DNA of 64,000 nt from DASQFQ01 sp963802905 (GTDB lineage: Bacteria > Actinomycetota > Thermoleophilia > Solirubrobacterales > Solirubrobacteraceae): positions 1 to 64,000 of the forward strand of contig CAWDKH010000012.1 in NCBI GenBank assembly GCA_963802905.1. Direction: 5' to 3'. Positions 18,516 through 26,609 of this stretch are shown here, one piece after another. Each line of letters begins with the position of its first letter. Position 1 is the stretch's first letter. The translations under genes were made by a program, and so were the position numbers. Below the pieces are notes generated by a model. That model saw only the letters and a list, made by a program, of their open reading frames with translations. It searched no databases and had not been told where the DNA came from.

Positions 18516-19255
18516 TGCCGGGCCTCGGCGGGCTGCTGCTCGTCGCGCTCGTGCTCGCCGCGGCGCCGGCCGAGCCCCGGGTCCTCGTGTTCACCAAGAC
18601 CACGGGCTATCGCCATGACTCGATCCCGGCGGGGGTCGCGTCCATCGAGCAGCTCGGCCGCCGCCACGGCTTCCGCGTCGACCACACGGAGGACGCCGGC
18701 CGCTTCACCCGCCGCGGCCTCGCGCGCTACGACGCGGTCGTCTTCCTGTCCACCACGGGCGACCCGCTCGGCCGGACCGCGCAGAAACGCGCGCTGCGCC
18801 GCTATGTCGAGCGCGGCGGGGGCTTCTTCGGCATCCATGCCGCCTCCGACACCGCGCCCGGGTGGCGCTGGTTCGACCGGCTCGTCGGGGCGCGCTTCCG
18901 CAGCCACGCGCCGGGAACCCCGCTCGCGGTCGTGAACGTCGCGCGCCGGCGAGCGCCGGCCACCCGAGGTCTCCCCGCGGCCTGGAGCCGCCAGGACGAG
19001 TGGTACGCGTTCAAGTCCAACCCGCGGCGCCGGGTGCGCGTGCTGGCGACGGTCGACGAGCGCACCTACCCGGCCGGCGACAGCGCGATGGGGGCGGATC
19101 ACCCGATCGCCTGGTGCCGGCGCGAGGGCCGCGGGCGCTCGGTCTACACCGCCATGGGGCACACGAGCGAGTCCTACGCCGAGCCGCTGTTCAGGAGGCA
19201 CCTGTTGGGCAGCATCCGCATGGCCATGGGCCGCGCGCGCTTCGACTGCCCCTAG
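18515..19255 (+). CDS. Secreted ThuA-like protein
   Basis: 246 residues from GTG 18515, again overlapping the previous stop by one base, so it belongs to the FTR1 operon. A hydrophobic leader (LGGLLLVALVLAAAPAEP) precedes VLVFTKTTGYRHDSIPAG, VVFLSTTGD, GGFFGIHAASDT and a C-terminal GRSVYTAMGHTSESY, the ThuA glutamine-amidotransferase-like fold. ThuA proteins are implicated in trehalose/disaccharide metabolism. A link to iron uptake is not established; co-transcription is the only evidence. Confidence 0.8.
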   Translation: MPGLGGLLLVALVLAAAPAEPRVLVFTKTTGYRHDSIPAGVASIEQLGRRHGFRVDHTEDAGRFTRRGLARYDAVVFLSTTGDPLGRTAQKRALRRYVERGGGFFGIHAASDTAPGWRWFDRLVGARFRSHAPGTPLAVVNVARRRAPATRGLPAAWSRQDEWYAFKSNPRRRVRVLATVDERTYPAGDSAMGADHPIAWCRREGRGRSVYTAMGHTSESYAEPLFRRHLLGSIRMAMGRARFDCP

Positions 19256-19286
19256 ACTCGCTCACCCATCTGCGCAATACTGCGCA
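19253..19286 (+). promoter_or_regulatory. Leaderless-type promoter with TGCGCA repeat operator
   Basis: TAGACT (19253-19258), a 17-nt spacer and AATACT (19276-19281) place the start of transcription at or just before the ATG at 19290. The -10 overlaps TGCGCA-ATAC-TGCGCA (19271-19286), two copies of a 6-bp palindrome in one spacing. The last gene of the following pair is a DeoR-family repressor, a natural candidate for binding here. Confidence 0.5.
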
Positions 19287-19289
19287 GAT

Positions 19290-19661
19290 ATGAGCACAAA
19301 AGCGCAATCGGAGCTGCTCGTCCTCGTGGCGGGCCCTTACCGCTCCGGCACCGGGGACGACCCGGGCAAGCTGGCGGCCAACGTCGCCGCCATGAACACA
19401 GCGGCGCTCGACGTTTTCCGGGCCGGGCACCTCCCCGTGACCGGCGAGGCGCTCGCGCTGCCGCTGATCGAGGCCGCGGGCAGCGCGGGCGTCGGCGACC
19501 CGCTGTTCGACGAGATCTTCCACCCGATCGCGCGGCGGCTGCTCGCTCGCTGCGACGCCGTGCTGCGGATCGGCGGCGCCTCGGCCGGCGCGGACGAGAT
19601 GGTCGCGATCGCCCGCGACCAGGGCAAGCTCGTCGTCGGCGAGGTCGCTCAGCTGCCCTGA
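19290..19661 (+). CDS. DUF4406/nucleoside deoxyribosyltransferase-like protein
   Basis: 123 residues. LVLVAGPYRSGTGDDP at the N-terminus, then NTAALDVFRAGHLPVTGE, and CDAVLRIGGASAGADEMVAIA form the small Rossmann-like fold of DUF4406 and nucleoside 2-deoxyribosyltransferases. A family catalytic Glu cannot be placed with confidence. The stop overlaps the DeoR start (ATG at the last base of TGA), so both are co-translated. Confidence 0.65.
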   Translation: MSTKAQSELLVLVAGPYRSGTGDDPGKLAANVAAMNTAALDVFRAGHLPVTGEALALPLIEAAGSAGVGDPLFDEIFHPIARRLLARCDAVLRIGGASAGADEMVAIARDQGKLVVGEVAQLP

Positions 19662-20419
19662 TGCTCAAGGAGGAGCGCCACCGGCGAATCCTGGAGCTGC
19701 TCGAGACCGAGGGACGGCTGGTCGCCGCCGAGCTGCCGGGCGTGCTCGGCGTCTCCGGCCACACGATCCGCCGCGACCTCGACGAGCTCGCGGACACGCG
19801 CAGCCTGCAGCGCGTGCACGGCGGCGCACTCGCGCGCTCGCCGGTCGCGTCGACCTACGAGGGCCGCCAGATCCAGGCGGTTGACGGCAAGATCGCCACC
19901 GCGCGCGCGGCGGCCACGCTGCTCGAGCCGGGCCAGGTCGTGATCCTCGACGGCGGCAGCACCGCGCTGCACCTCGTCGACGCCATCCCGCCCGGCCACA
20001 CGGGCACGTTCGTGACGCACAGCCCGCCGGTCGCCGCGGCGCTCGGCCGCCGTCCCGGGCTTGAGGTGATCACCGTGGGCGGCACGCTGGACCCGCGCGC
20101 GATGGTGTCCGTCGGAGCCCGCGCGATCGAGACCTTCCGCGGGATCCGCGCGGACCTGTGCTTCCTCGGCGTGTGGGCTTTGCACGCCACCGGCGGCATC
20201 TCGACCGCCTACTACGAGGAGGCAGAGATCCGGCGGGTGCTCGTCGAGTGCGCCGACCGCGTCGTCGGCCTCGTATCACGCGAGAAGCTCGGCACTGCCG
20301 CGGCGTTCACGATCGCGCCGGCCACCGCGCTCACGCACCTCGCGACCGAGCCGGACGTGCCCGACGCCGTGCTGAGGCCGTTCGCCGACCTCGGCCTGCG
20401 CGTCCTGCAGTCGCGCTAG
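19661..20419 (+). CDS. DeoR/GlpR family transcriptional regulator
   Basis: 252 residues. N-terminal winged helix LKEERHRRILELLETEG, VSGHTIRRDLDELADT, RVHGGAL; C-terminal DeoRC sensor with ILDGGSTALHLVDAIP, VGGTLDPRAMVSVG and FLGVWALHATGGIST. DeoR sensors bind phosphorylated sugars or nucleosides. Likely target is its own promoter with the TGCGCA repeats. It ends tail-to-tail with infC in a shared CTAG. Confidence 0.88.
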   Translation: MLKEERHRRILELLETEGRLVAAELPGVLGVSGHTIRRDLDELADTRSLQRVHGGALARSPVASTYEGRQIQAVDGKIATARAAATLLEPGQVVILDGGSTALHLVDAIPPGHTGTFVTHSPPVAAALGRRPGLEVITVGGTLDPRAMVSVGARAIETFRGIRADLCFLGVWALHATGGISTAYYEEAEIRRVLVECADRVVGLVSREKLGTAAAFTIAPATALTHLATEPDVPDAVLRPFADLGLRVLQSR

Positions 20420-21078
20420 ATGACGTCAGGCTCGATCTCGGCCGGGTCCGCGGAACCCGCCGGGCGCTGCTGGATCGGACGGCGCTGCTCGACCTGCTTT
20501 TCCTCTTCGCCGTCGTGGTTCTCCTCGCCGGCGACCTTCGAGGGCGCGAGCATCATCACCATGTTGCGGCCGTCCTGCTGGGGCCGCTGCTCGACCACCG
20601 CAAGCTCGCCGAGCTCGTCCGCGAGGCGGTTGAGCAGCTGCTCGCCGCGCTCCGGGTGGGCCATCTCACGGCCGCGGAACATGATCGTCACCTTGACCTT
20701 GTCGCGCCCGTTGAGGAAGCGGATGACGTGGCCCTTCTTGGTGTCGTAGTCGTGCTGCGCGATCTTCGGGCGGAACTTGATCTCCCGCACGTTGATCTGC
20801 GTCTGGTGCTTGCGCGCGGCCTTCTGCTTCTGGGCCTGCTCGTACTTGTACTTCGAGTAGTCCAGGATGCGGCAGACGGGCGGCTTCGCCTCAGGGGCGA
20901 CCTCGACGAGGTCGAGATCGCGATCCTGCGCGATCTTCAGCGCATCGGCGGTCTTCATGATCCCGACTTGCGCGCCGGTCTCGTCGATGAGCCGAATCTC
21001 GGGCACACGGATGCGCTCGTTGATGCGGGTGGTATCGCGTTCCGGCGGTTGCCGGTCGAACCTGCGAGGGACCGGCAC
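20416..21078 (-). CDS. infC: Translation initiation factor IF-3
   Basis: About 220 residues if GTG 21078 is used. Core motifs are TRINERIRVPEIRLIDE, CRILDYSKYKYEQAQKQK, INVREIKFRPKIAQHDY and a C-domain with VTIMFRGREMAHPERG. A ~40-residue acidic then Gln/Pro-rich C-terminal extension follows the normal end. IF-3 genes often use rare start codons, so the exact start is uncertain. It is separated from rpmI-rplT by six plus-strand genes, unlike the usual tight operon. Confidence 0.93.
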   Translation of the reverse strand: MPVPRRFDRQPPERDTTRINERIRVPEIRLIDETGAQVGIMKTADALKIAQDRDLDLVEVAPEAKPPVCRILDYSKYKYEQAQKQKAARKHQTQINVREIKFRPKIAQHDYDTKKGHVIRFLNGRDKVKVTIMFRGREMAHPERGEQLLNRLADELGELAVVEQRPQQDGRNMVMMLAPSKVAGEENHDGEEEKQVEQRRPIQQRPAGSADPAEIEPDVI

Positions 21079-21141
21079 TAGGCGATTGCGGTGCGGCGCG
21101 GCGTCAAGCTGTACGCGGCGCTGCTGTGTGGGAACGCTTGA

Positions 21142-22097
21142 TCAACCTGACGAAGTATAGCCACGGCGACGCAGGATTTCGCAAGCGAGCACGTAGTCTT
21201 TCGCATCGATCCTGGCTGTATCGCGCCCATTGGCGCACCTGATGCTGTCGCGGGCACCGTCGACGGCGAAGATGCGATCGTCGCCAGAGCGGCCGAACAG
21301 CCCGTCCTGGCCCGGGCCGCCAACGAGGCGATCGGCCCCGCTTTCGCCGATCAGCTCGTCCCCGCCGGAGCCGCCGAACAGGCGGTCCGCGCCCGGCCCC
21401 CCGAACAGCGTGTCGTTCCCACCCCCGCCCCGCAGCGTGTCGGCGCCCTCGTTGCCAAGCAGCACCTCGCTGCCGCGCCCGCCGCGGATGCGGTCGGGCC
21501 CGTGGCCGCCGAACACGGTCGTGATGCCCGCGATCACGTCCCCGTCGCTCGTGCGGCCAGCCGCGAGGTCGACGCTCACGCCGCTCCGGCGGCCGCGGAA
21601 TGAGAGCTCTGGCGTCGCCCGCCAAGGATTCGATGCGGTCGGCGCCGGGCCCGCCGTCGAATCTGTCCCCCGGCTGGGCGCTGCGAAGCGTGTCCTCGCC
21701 CTCGCCTCCTTGGAGGACGGCGAGCACCTGCACGTCAGCGCCGACCACGGCCAGATCGTCGCCGTCGCCGAGCCGCAACGACACCTGGTCCGAGCCGACA
21801 TCGGTCGCCTTGCCGCCGTCGCACGACGCGGTGTGGGCATCGAGCGCCACGCAAGGCGGGACGACGCCCACCGTGGCCGCGGGGTCGGAGAGCGTGATCG
21901 CGCGGCCGGCCGCGCCCGACGGTCAGCCGGTTCGCCTCGCCGGGCGCGGCGTCGTAGACGACCACCAACTCCGGCCCCGCCCCGATCTTCCCGCAGAAGT
22001 CGCGGCACCAGCTGAAGTCCTGCGTCACGCGGGCAGTCGAGGCCGCCGAGGTGGCGGGCAGTGCCAGCAGGACGAGCACCGCGAGCGTGAGCCGCAC
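21142..22097 (-). CDS. Secreted RTX/hemolysin-type calcium-binding repeat protein (two frameshifts as assembled)
   Basis: GTG 22097 starts a signal peptide (LTLAVLVLLALPATSAA). The mature part has SWCRDFCGK, then QVSLRLGDGDDLAVVGAD, GGPGADRIESLAG, and a C-terminal array of nonapeptides such as GGGGNDTLFGGPGADRLFGG that bind calcium in a parallel beta roll. The frame changes at about 21914-21917 and 21604-21607. Total length is two bases over a multiple of three; correcting both gives ~317 residues ending EILRRRGYTSSG. It lies between thrS and infC on the same strand, an unusual place for a secreted protein. Confidence 0.75.
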
Positions 22098-22133
22098 ACC
22101 CGCTTGAACGGCGCGGGTGCGCCGGGGTTGCGC

Positions 22134-24041
22134 CTACTCGGCCTCGGCGGTCAGCTGCTGGACGGCCTCGTCGAGCGCGACCGTGCCCTGGTCGCCCTCG
22201 CCGTGGCGGCGCAGGGCGACCGCGCGCTCCTCCTGCTCGCGATCGCCGACCACGAGCATGTACGGCACCTTGCGCAGCTCGGCCTCGCGGATCTTGCGCC
22301 CGACCGACTCGGTGCGGTCGTCGACATCGGCGCGCAGCTCGGCGGCGCCCAGTGCCGCGGCCACCTCGTGCGCGTAGTCGTTGTGGCGGTCCGCCAGCGG
22401 GAGCACGGTGGCCTGCGTGGGCGCGAGCCAGAACGGCAGCTCGCCGCCGGTGTGCTCGAGCAGGATCCCGATGAAGCGCTCGAAGGAGCCCACGAGCGCC
22501 CGGTGGAGCATCGCGGGCTGGTGCTCGGCGTTGTCGGCGCCCGTGTAGGTGAGGTCGAAGCGCTCGGGGAAGTTGTAGTCGAGCTGGACGGTGCCGAGTT
22601 GCCATGAGCGGTTCAGCGAGTCGCGCATGTGGAGGTCGATCTTCGGTCCGTAGAACGCGCCGTCGCCCTCGTGGATCGTGTACTCGTATCCGCCGCGGTC
22701 GAGCGCCGCCTGCAGCGCCGCCTCCGAGCGGTCCCACATCTCGTCGGTGCCGATGCGCTGCTCGGGCCGGGTCGAGAGCTCGATCCGCATGTCGAAGCCG
22801 AACTGGTCGTACCAGGCGAAGCCGAAGGCGAGGCAGTCGAGCACCTCCTGCTCGACCTGGTCGTCCATGCAGAAGATGTGCGCGTCGTCCTGGATGAAGT
22901 GGCGGACGCGCAGCAGGCCGTGGAGCGTGCCGCTCGGCTCGTTGCGGTGCAGGTGCCCAGGCTCGGCGTAGCGGATCGGCAGCTCGCGATAGGAGTGCTT
23001 GCCCATCGCGTAGAACGCGCAGTGCCCCGGGCAGTTCATGGGCTTGAGCGCCATCGGCCGGTCCTCGGACTCGGTCACGAACATGTTCTCGCGGTACTTG
23101 TCCCAGTGGCCGGAGATCTCCCACAGCTTCCGGTCGTAGAGCAGCGGGGTCTTGATCTCCTGGTAGCCGCGCTCGACCGACATCTTGCGCGAGCGCGCGA
23201 CGAGCGCGTTGTACACCGCGGTGCCGGCGGGCTGCCAGAACGCGCTGCCGGGGCTGAGCTCGGAGAAGTTGAACAGCCCGAGCTCGCGGCCGAGCTTGCG
23301 GTGGTCGCGCTGGCGGGCCTGCTCGAGGCGCTCGAGGTGGGCGGCGAGGTCGTCCTTCGAGTGGAAGGCCGTCCCGTAGATGCGCGTGAGCATCGTGTTG
23401 TCGGAGTCGCCGCGCCAGTAGGCGCCCGCGACGGAGAGCAGCTTGAACGCCTTGATGCGGTCGGTCGAGGGCGCGTGCGGGCCGCGGCAGAGGTCGGTGA
23501 ACGGCCCGTTGGTGTAGAGCGAGACGGAGTCGACGCCGTTGTTGGAGACGAGGTCCTCGATCAGCTCGACCTTGTAGTCCTGGCCCTCGCCCTTGAAGCG
23601 CTCGAGCGCGGCGTCCGGGGTCACGTCCTCGCGCACGAACACCTCGCCCGCCTTGACGTGCTCGCGCATCTTCGCCTCGAGCTGCTCGAAGTCGGCGTCG
23701 GAGACCGTCACGCCCTCGGGGAACTCGAAGTCGTAGTAGAAGCCGTCCTCGATCGGCGGCCCGATCGAGATCTTCGTGCCGGGATAGAGGTCGAGCACGG
23801 CGGCGGCCAGCACGTGCGCGGTGTCGTGGCGGATCAGGTCGAGCGAGTCGTCGTCGCGGTTGGTGACGATCGCGACCTCGTCGCCGTCGGAGAGCGGTCG
23901 GGCCAGGTCACGGATCTCCCCGCCCACCTTGATCGCGAGCGCCGCGCGGGCGAGCCCAGGGCCGATCGCGGCCGCCAGGTCGGCGCCGGTCGCGCCATCC
24001 GGGAGTTCCTTCTGGCTGCCGTCGGGAAGGATCACGTTCAT
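22134..24041 (-). CDS. thrS: Threonyl-tRNA synthetase
   Basis: 635 residues from ATG 24041. N-terminal TGS domain (VILPDGSQKELPDG), SAD editing domain (RHDTAHVLAAAVLDLYPGT), class II core with zinc-site MNCPGHCAFY, motif-2 region GLLRVRHFIQDDAHIF, and a C-terminal anticodon-binding domain. Length and order are standard. It begins the thrS-infC-rpmI-rplT-pheST gene order on the minus strand and is divergent from the hydro-lyase gene, with start codons 10 nt apart. Confidence 0.96.
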   Translation of the reverse strand: MNVILPDGSQKELPDGATGADLAAAIGPGLARAALAIKVGGEIRDLARPLSDGDEVAIVTNRDDDSLDLIRHDTAHVLAAAVLDLYPGTKISIGPPIEDGFYYDFEFPEGVTVSDADFEQLEAKMREHVKAGEVFVREDVTPDAALERFKGEGQDYKVELIEDLVSNNGVDSVSLYTNGPFTDLCRGPHAPSTDRIKAFKLLSVAGAYWRGDSDNTMLTRIYGTAFHSKDDLAAHLERLEQARQRDHRKLGRELGLFNFSELSPGSAFWQPAGTAVYNALVARSRKMSVERGYQEIKTPLLYDRKLWEISGHWDKYRENMFVTESEDRPMALKPMNCPGHCAFYAMGKHSYRELPIRYAEPGHLHRNEPSGTLHGLLRVRHFIQDDAHIFCMDDQVEQEVLDCLAFGFAWYDQFGFDMRIELSTRPEQRIGTDEMWDRSEAALQAALDRGGYEYTIHEGDGAFYGPKIDLHMRDSLNRSWQLGTVQLDYNFPERFDLTYTGADNAEHQPAMLHRALVGSFERFIGILLEHTGGELPFWLAPTQATVLPLADRHNDYAHEVAAALGAAELRADVDDRTESVGRKIREAELRKVPYMLVVGDREQEERAVALRRHGEGDQGTVALDEAVQQLTAEAE

Positions 24042-24051
24042 GGAAGGCCGG

Positions 24052-24829
24052 ATGCTAGACGCCGACGCGCTGCGAGCGGCGGTCCGCGCGGGCGAGCACA
24101 CCGGGCCGACCGCCGGCCTTGCCCCCGGCTACACCCAGGCGAACCTCGTCGCGCTGCCGGAGGCCGACGCGTTCGACTTCCTGCGCTTCTGCGTCGCGAA
24201 CCCGAAGCCGTGCCCGGTGCTCGACGTCTCCGACCCCGGCTCGCCCGAGCCGGCCCAGATGGCGCCGGGCGCCGACCTGCGCACCGACGTCCCGCGCTAC
24301 CGGATCTGGCGCGACGGCGAGCTGGTCGACGAGCCGACCGACGCGAGCGAGCACTGGCGCGACGACCTCGTGGCGTTCCTGATCGGCTGCTCGTTCACGT
24401 TCGAGCGCGCGCTGCTCGCCGAGGGCCTGCCGATCCGCCATGTCGAGCAGGGCGTCAACGTCCCGATGTACCGCACGAGCATCGACTGCACCCCGGCCGG
24501 GCGCTTCTCCGGCCCGCTCGTCGTCTCGATGCGCCCGATGACGCCCGAGCAGGCGATCCGCGCGACGCAGATCACCTCCCGCTACTACGCCGGTGCACGG
24601 CGCGCCGGTGCACGTGGGCGAGCCCGCCGCGATCGGCATCGACGATCTCGGCGCGCCGGACTACGGCGACGCGGTCGAGATCCGCGACGGCGAGCTGCCG
24701 GTGTTCTGGGCGTGCGGGGTGACGCCGCAGGCGGTGGCGGTCGCGTCGAAACCGAAGCTGATGATCACCCACGCGCCGGGCCACATGTTCGTCACCGACG
24801 CGCGCGACGAGGCGATGGCGACGCTCTGA
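24052..24829 (+). CDS. Putative hydro-lyase, DUF1445 family (one frameshift as assembled)
   Basis: ATG 24052 gives MLDADALRAAVRAGEHTGP, the usual start of the family; an ATG at 24040 overlaps the thrS start and is less likely. Motifs APGYTQANLVALP, NPKPCPVLDVSDPGSPEP, LIGCSFTFERALLA and SIDCTPAGRF are clear. At 24589-24593 the frame moves by one; on the other side VHGAPVHVGEPAAIG and THAPGHMFVTDA complete a ~258-residue protein. The family (YcsI/D-glutamate cyclase-like) acts on small acids; the substrate is unknown here. Confidence 0.8.
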
Positions 24830-24836
24830 GAACGTC

Positions 24837-24970
24837 AACGGCGGCTGGGTAGGGAAGCGGGTTCGACCCGCCCGGCGGCCACGAATGTCACCTCGAGGGC
24901 GGTATGCGCCCTCGAGGTGACATTCGTGGCCGAAAGCGACCCCGAACCCGATCCCCACCCAGCCGCCGTT
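24837..24970. repeat. 134-nt near-perfect hairpin between convergent genes
   Basis: A 25-bp perfect inverted repeat (24877-24901 with 24907-24931, core GTCACCTCGAGGG) closes a 5-nt loop. Outside it are a partly paired segment (24853-24866 with 24943-24956) and a perfect 14-bp outer arm, AACGGCGGCTGGGT (24837-24850) with its complement (24957-24970). The element fills the gap between the hydro-lyase stop (24829) and the peptidase E stop (24973). There is no T-tract on either strand. It could act as a bidirectional terminator, or be a palindromic mobile repeat. Confidence 0.85.
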
Positions 24971-24972
24971 CG

Positions 24973-25665
24973 TCAGAGCAGCCGGGCGGCCAGCACTTCC
25001 TCGCCACCGGCGTCGACCCGGTAGGCGGTCGAGCCCTCCTCCGTCGTCACCACCTCGGCCAGCGTCGTCCCCTCGAACACCAGCGCTGCCGCGTCGTCGG
25101 CCGCATACCCCGGCGGCAACACGCCCTCGGCCACCAACCGCCGGTACAGCGGCCGCCGCTGCTCCTCGCCGTCGTAGTGCGGGCACGCGCTGCCGGGCAG
25201 GAAGCCGAGGCCGTCGTGCAGCGGCGCGACCTGCGTCACGTCGAACGAGTCGGTCGTCGAGGCCTCGAACCAGCAGTTCATCCCCGCGCTCACCCCGCAC
25301 AGCACGACTCCGGCCTCCCACGCTTCGCGCAGCACAACGTCGAGCCCGTGCGTCCGCCACACGGCCAAGAGCGACACCGTGTTGCCGCCGCCCACGTAGA
25401 CGACGTCCTGCGAGAGCACGAACCCGCGCAGGTCGGCGACCGTCCGCTCGAACAACCCGAGATCCGACGGCTCGCAGTCGTGGTAGCCCGCGAACGCGCG
25501 GTAGAAGTTCGCCACGTACTCGGGCGAGTCGCCGGTCGCCGTCCCCACGAAGCAGACCCGCGGCCGCGCGCGCCGCGCCAGCGAGAGCACGAACGCGTTG
25601 AGCCGCGGGTCGTAGTCCTCTGGGCGGAGCTGCGCCCCGCCCATCGCGACGATGCGCCCGCTCAC
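24973..25665 (-). CDS. Peptidase E (S51 dipeptidase)
   Basis: 230 residues from GTG 25665, which overlaps the acetamidase stop as GTGA. VSGRIVAMGGAQLR at the start, VCFVGTATGDSPEYV, DVVYVGGGNTVSLLAVW and the nucleophile serine in LCGVSAGMNCWFE identify the class I amidotransferase-like S51 family. Characterised members cleave N-terminal Asp-X dipeptides; cyanophycinase is related. It is the last gene of an operon for amide-type substrates, so it may act on an aspartyl amide product (inference). Confidence 0.85.
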   Translation of the reverse strand: MSGRIVAMGGAQLRPEDYDPRLNAFVLSLARRARPRVCFVGTATGDSPEYVANFYRAFAGYHDCEPSDLGLFERTVADLRGFVLSQDVVYVGGGNTVSLLAVWRTHGLDVVLREAWEAGVVLCGVSAGMNCWFEASTTDSFDVTQVAPLHDGLGFLPGSACPHYDGEEQRRPLYRRLVAEGVLPPGYAADDAAALVFEGTTLAEVVTTEEGSTAYRVDAGGEEVLAARLL

Positions 25666-26600
25666 GCCTTGGTGAACACCGCTTCCGGGAGCAGCGCGCT
25701 GACGATCCACTCGCCCGCGTCGACGACCTCGGAGATCTTCAGGTCGACGCACAGCGAGCACAGCAGGTAGGCGTCCTCAGGCGACATCCCGTAGGTGCCG
25801 GTGATGTGGTCGATCATCGCCCGCACCGCGTTCTGGGCGTCGACGAAGAGGTCGGGCCCGACGCCGGTGGTGCCGTACCAGCCGCCGTGATCGACCTTCG
25901 AGGTCAGCGAGCCGGGCGCCGTGCGGTACTGCGCCGCCGGCAGCTCGCGGCCCTTCTGGACCGAGAAGCGCAGCGACGCGTACATCGGCGCCTCGAGTCC
26001 GGTCACGCAGACCTCGCCGTCGCCCTGGCAGCCGTGCGCGTCGCCGGTCGAGAACAGCGCGCCGTCGACGTGGACCGGCAGGTACAGCGTCGTCCCCGCC
26101 ACGAGCTGGCGCGTGTCCATGTTCCCGCCGAAGCGGCCCGGGGGCATGATCGGCTGCGCGGACGCGTCGGCCGGGCAGACGCCCATCGTGCCCATGAACG
26201 GGGTCAGCGGGATCGCCGCGACGTCGTCGAAGCGCGCATAGTCGCCCGCGGAGATGTCGAAGATCTTCAGGTACGCGTCGGGGAAGTCGTCGGCCAGCAA
26301 CCCGAGCCCGGGCAGGATCGCCGTCCACCCCCAGCCGCGCGTGCGCAGGTCGAGGATCTCCACGACGAGCGTGTCGCCCGGCGCGGCGCCCTCGACCGCG
26401 ACCGGGCCGGCGAGCGGATAGACGCGGTCCCAGTTGAGCCCGTCGATGACGCTCGCGTCGGAGTCGGGCCCGATCTGGTTGTCGCTCACGTCGCGCGTGT
26501 TGAAGACCACGGTGTCGCCGTCAGCAACGGTGATGACCGGCTCGTTGCCGGTGTCCCAGGTGAAGTGCACCTGGTCCTCGGGGAAGTAGTGGGTCGCCAT
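25662..26600 (-). CDS. Acetamidase/formamidase family protein
   Basis: 312 residues. FmdA_AmdA motifs: HFTWDTGNEPVITVADGDTV near the N-terminus, GAAPGDTLVVEILDL, PPGRFGGNMDTRQL, LYLPVHVDGALFSTGDAHGC and DHGGWYGTTGVGPDL. These zinc-type hydrolases release ammonia from short amides such as formamide or acetamide. It lies between a cyclase-family hydrolase and peptidase E in an overlapping or near-overlapping set (9-nt gap upstream). Confidence 0.92.
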   Translation of the reverse strand: MATHYFPEDQVHFTWDTGNEPVITVADGDTVVFNTRDVSDNQIGPDSDASVIDGLNWDRVYPLAGPVAVEGAAPGDTLVVEILDLRTRGWGWTAILPGLGLLADDFPDAYLKIFDISAGDYARFDDVAAIPLTPFMGTMGVCPADASAQPIMPPGRFGGNMDTRQLVAGTTLYLPVHVDGALFSTGDAHGCQGDGEVCVTGLEAPMYASLRFSVQKGRELPAAQYRTAPGSLTSKVDHGGWYGTTGVGPDLFVDAQNAVRAMIDHITGTYGMSPEDAYLLCSLCVDLKISEVVDAGEWIVSALLPEAVFTKA

Positions 26601-26609
26601 GGGCCGACG

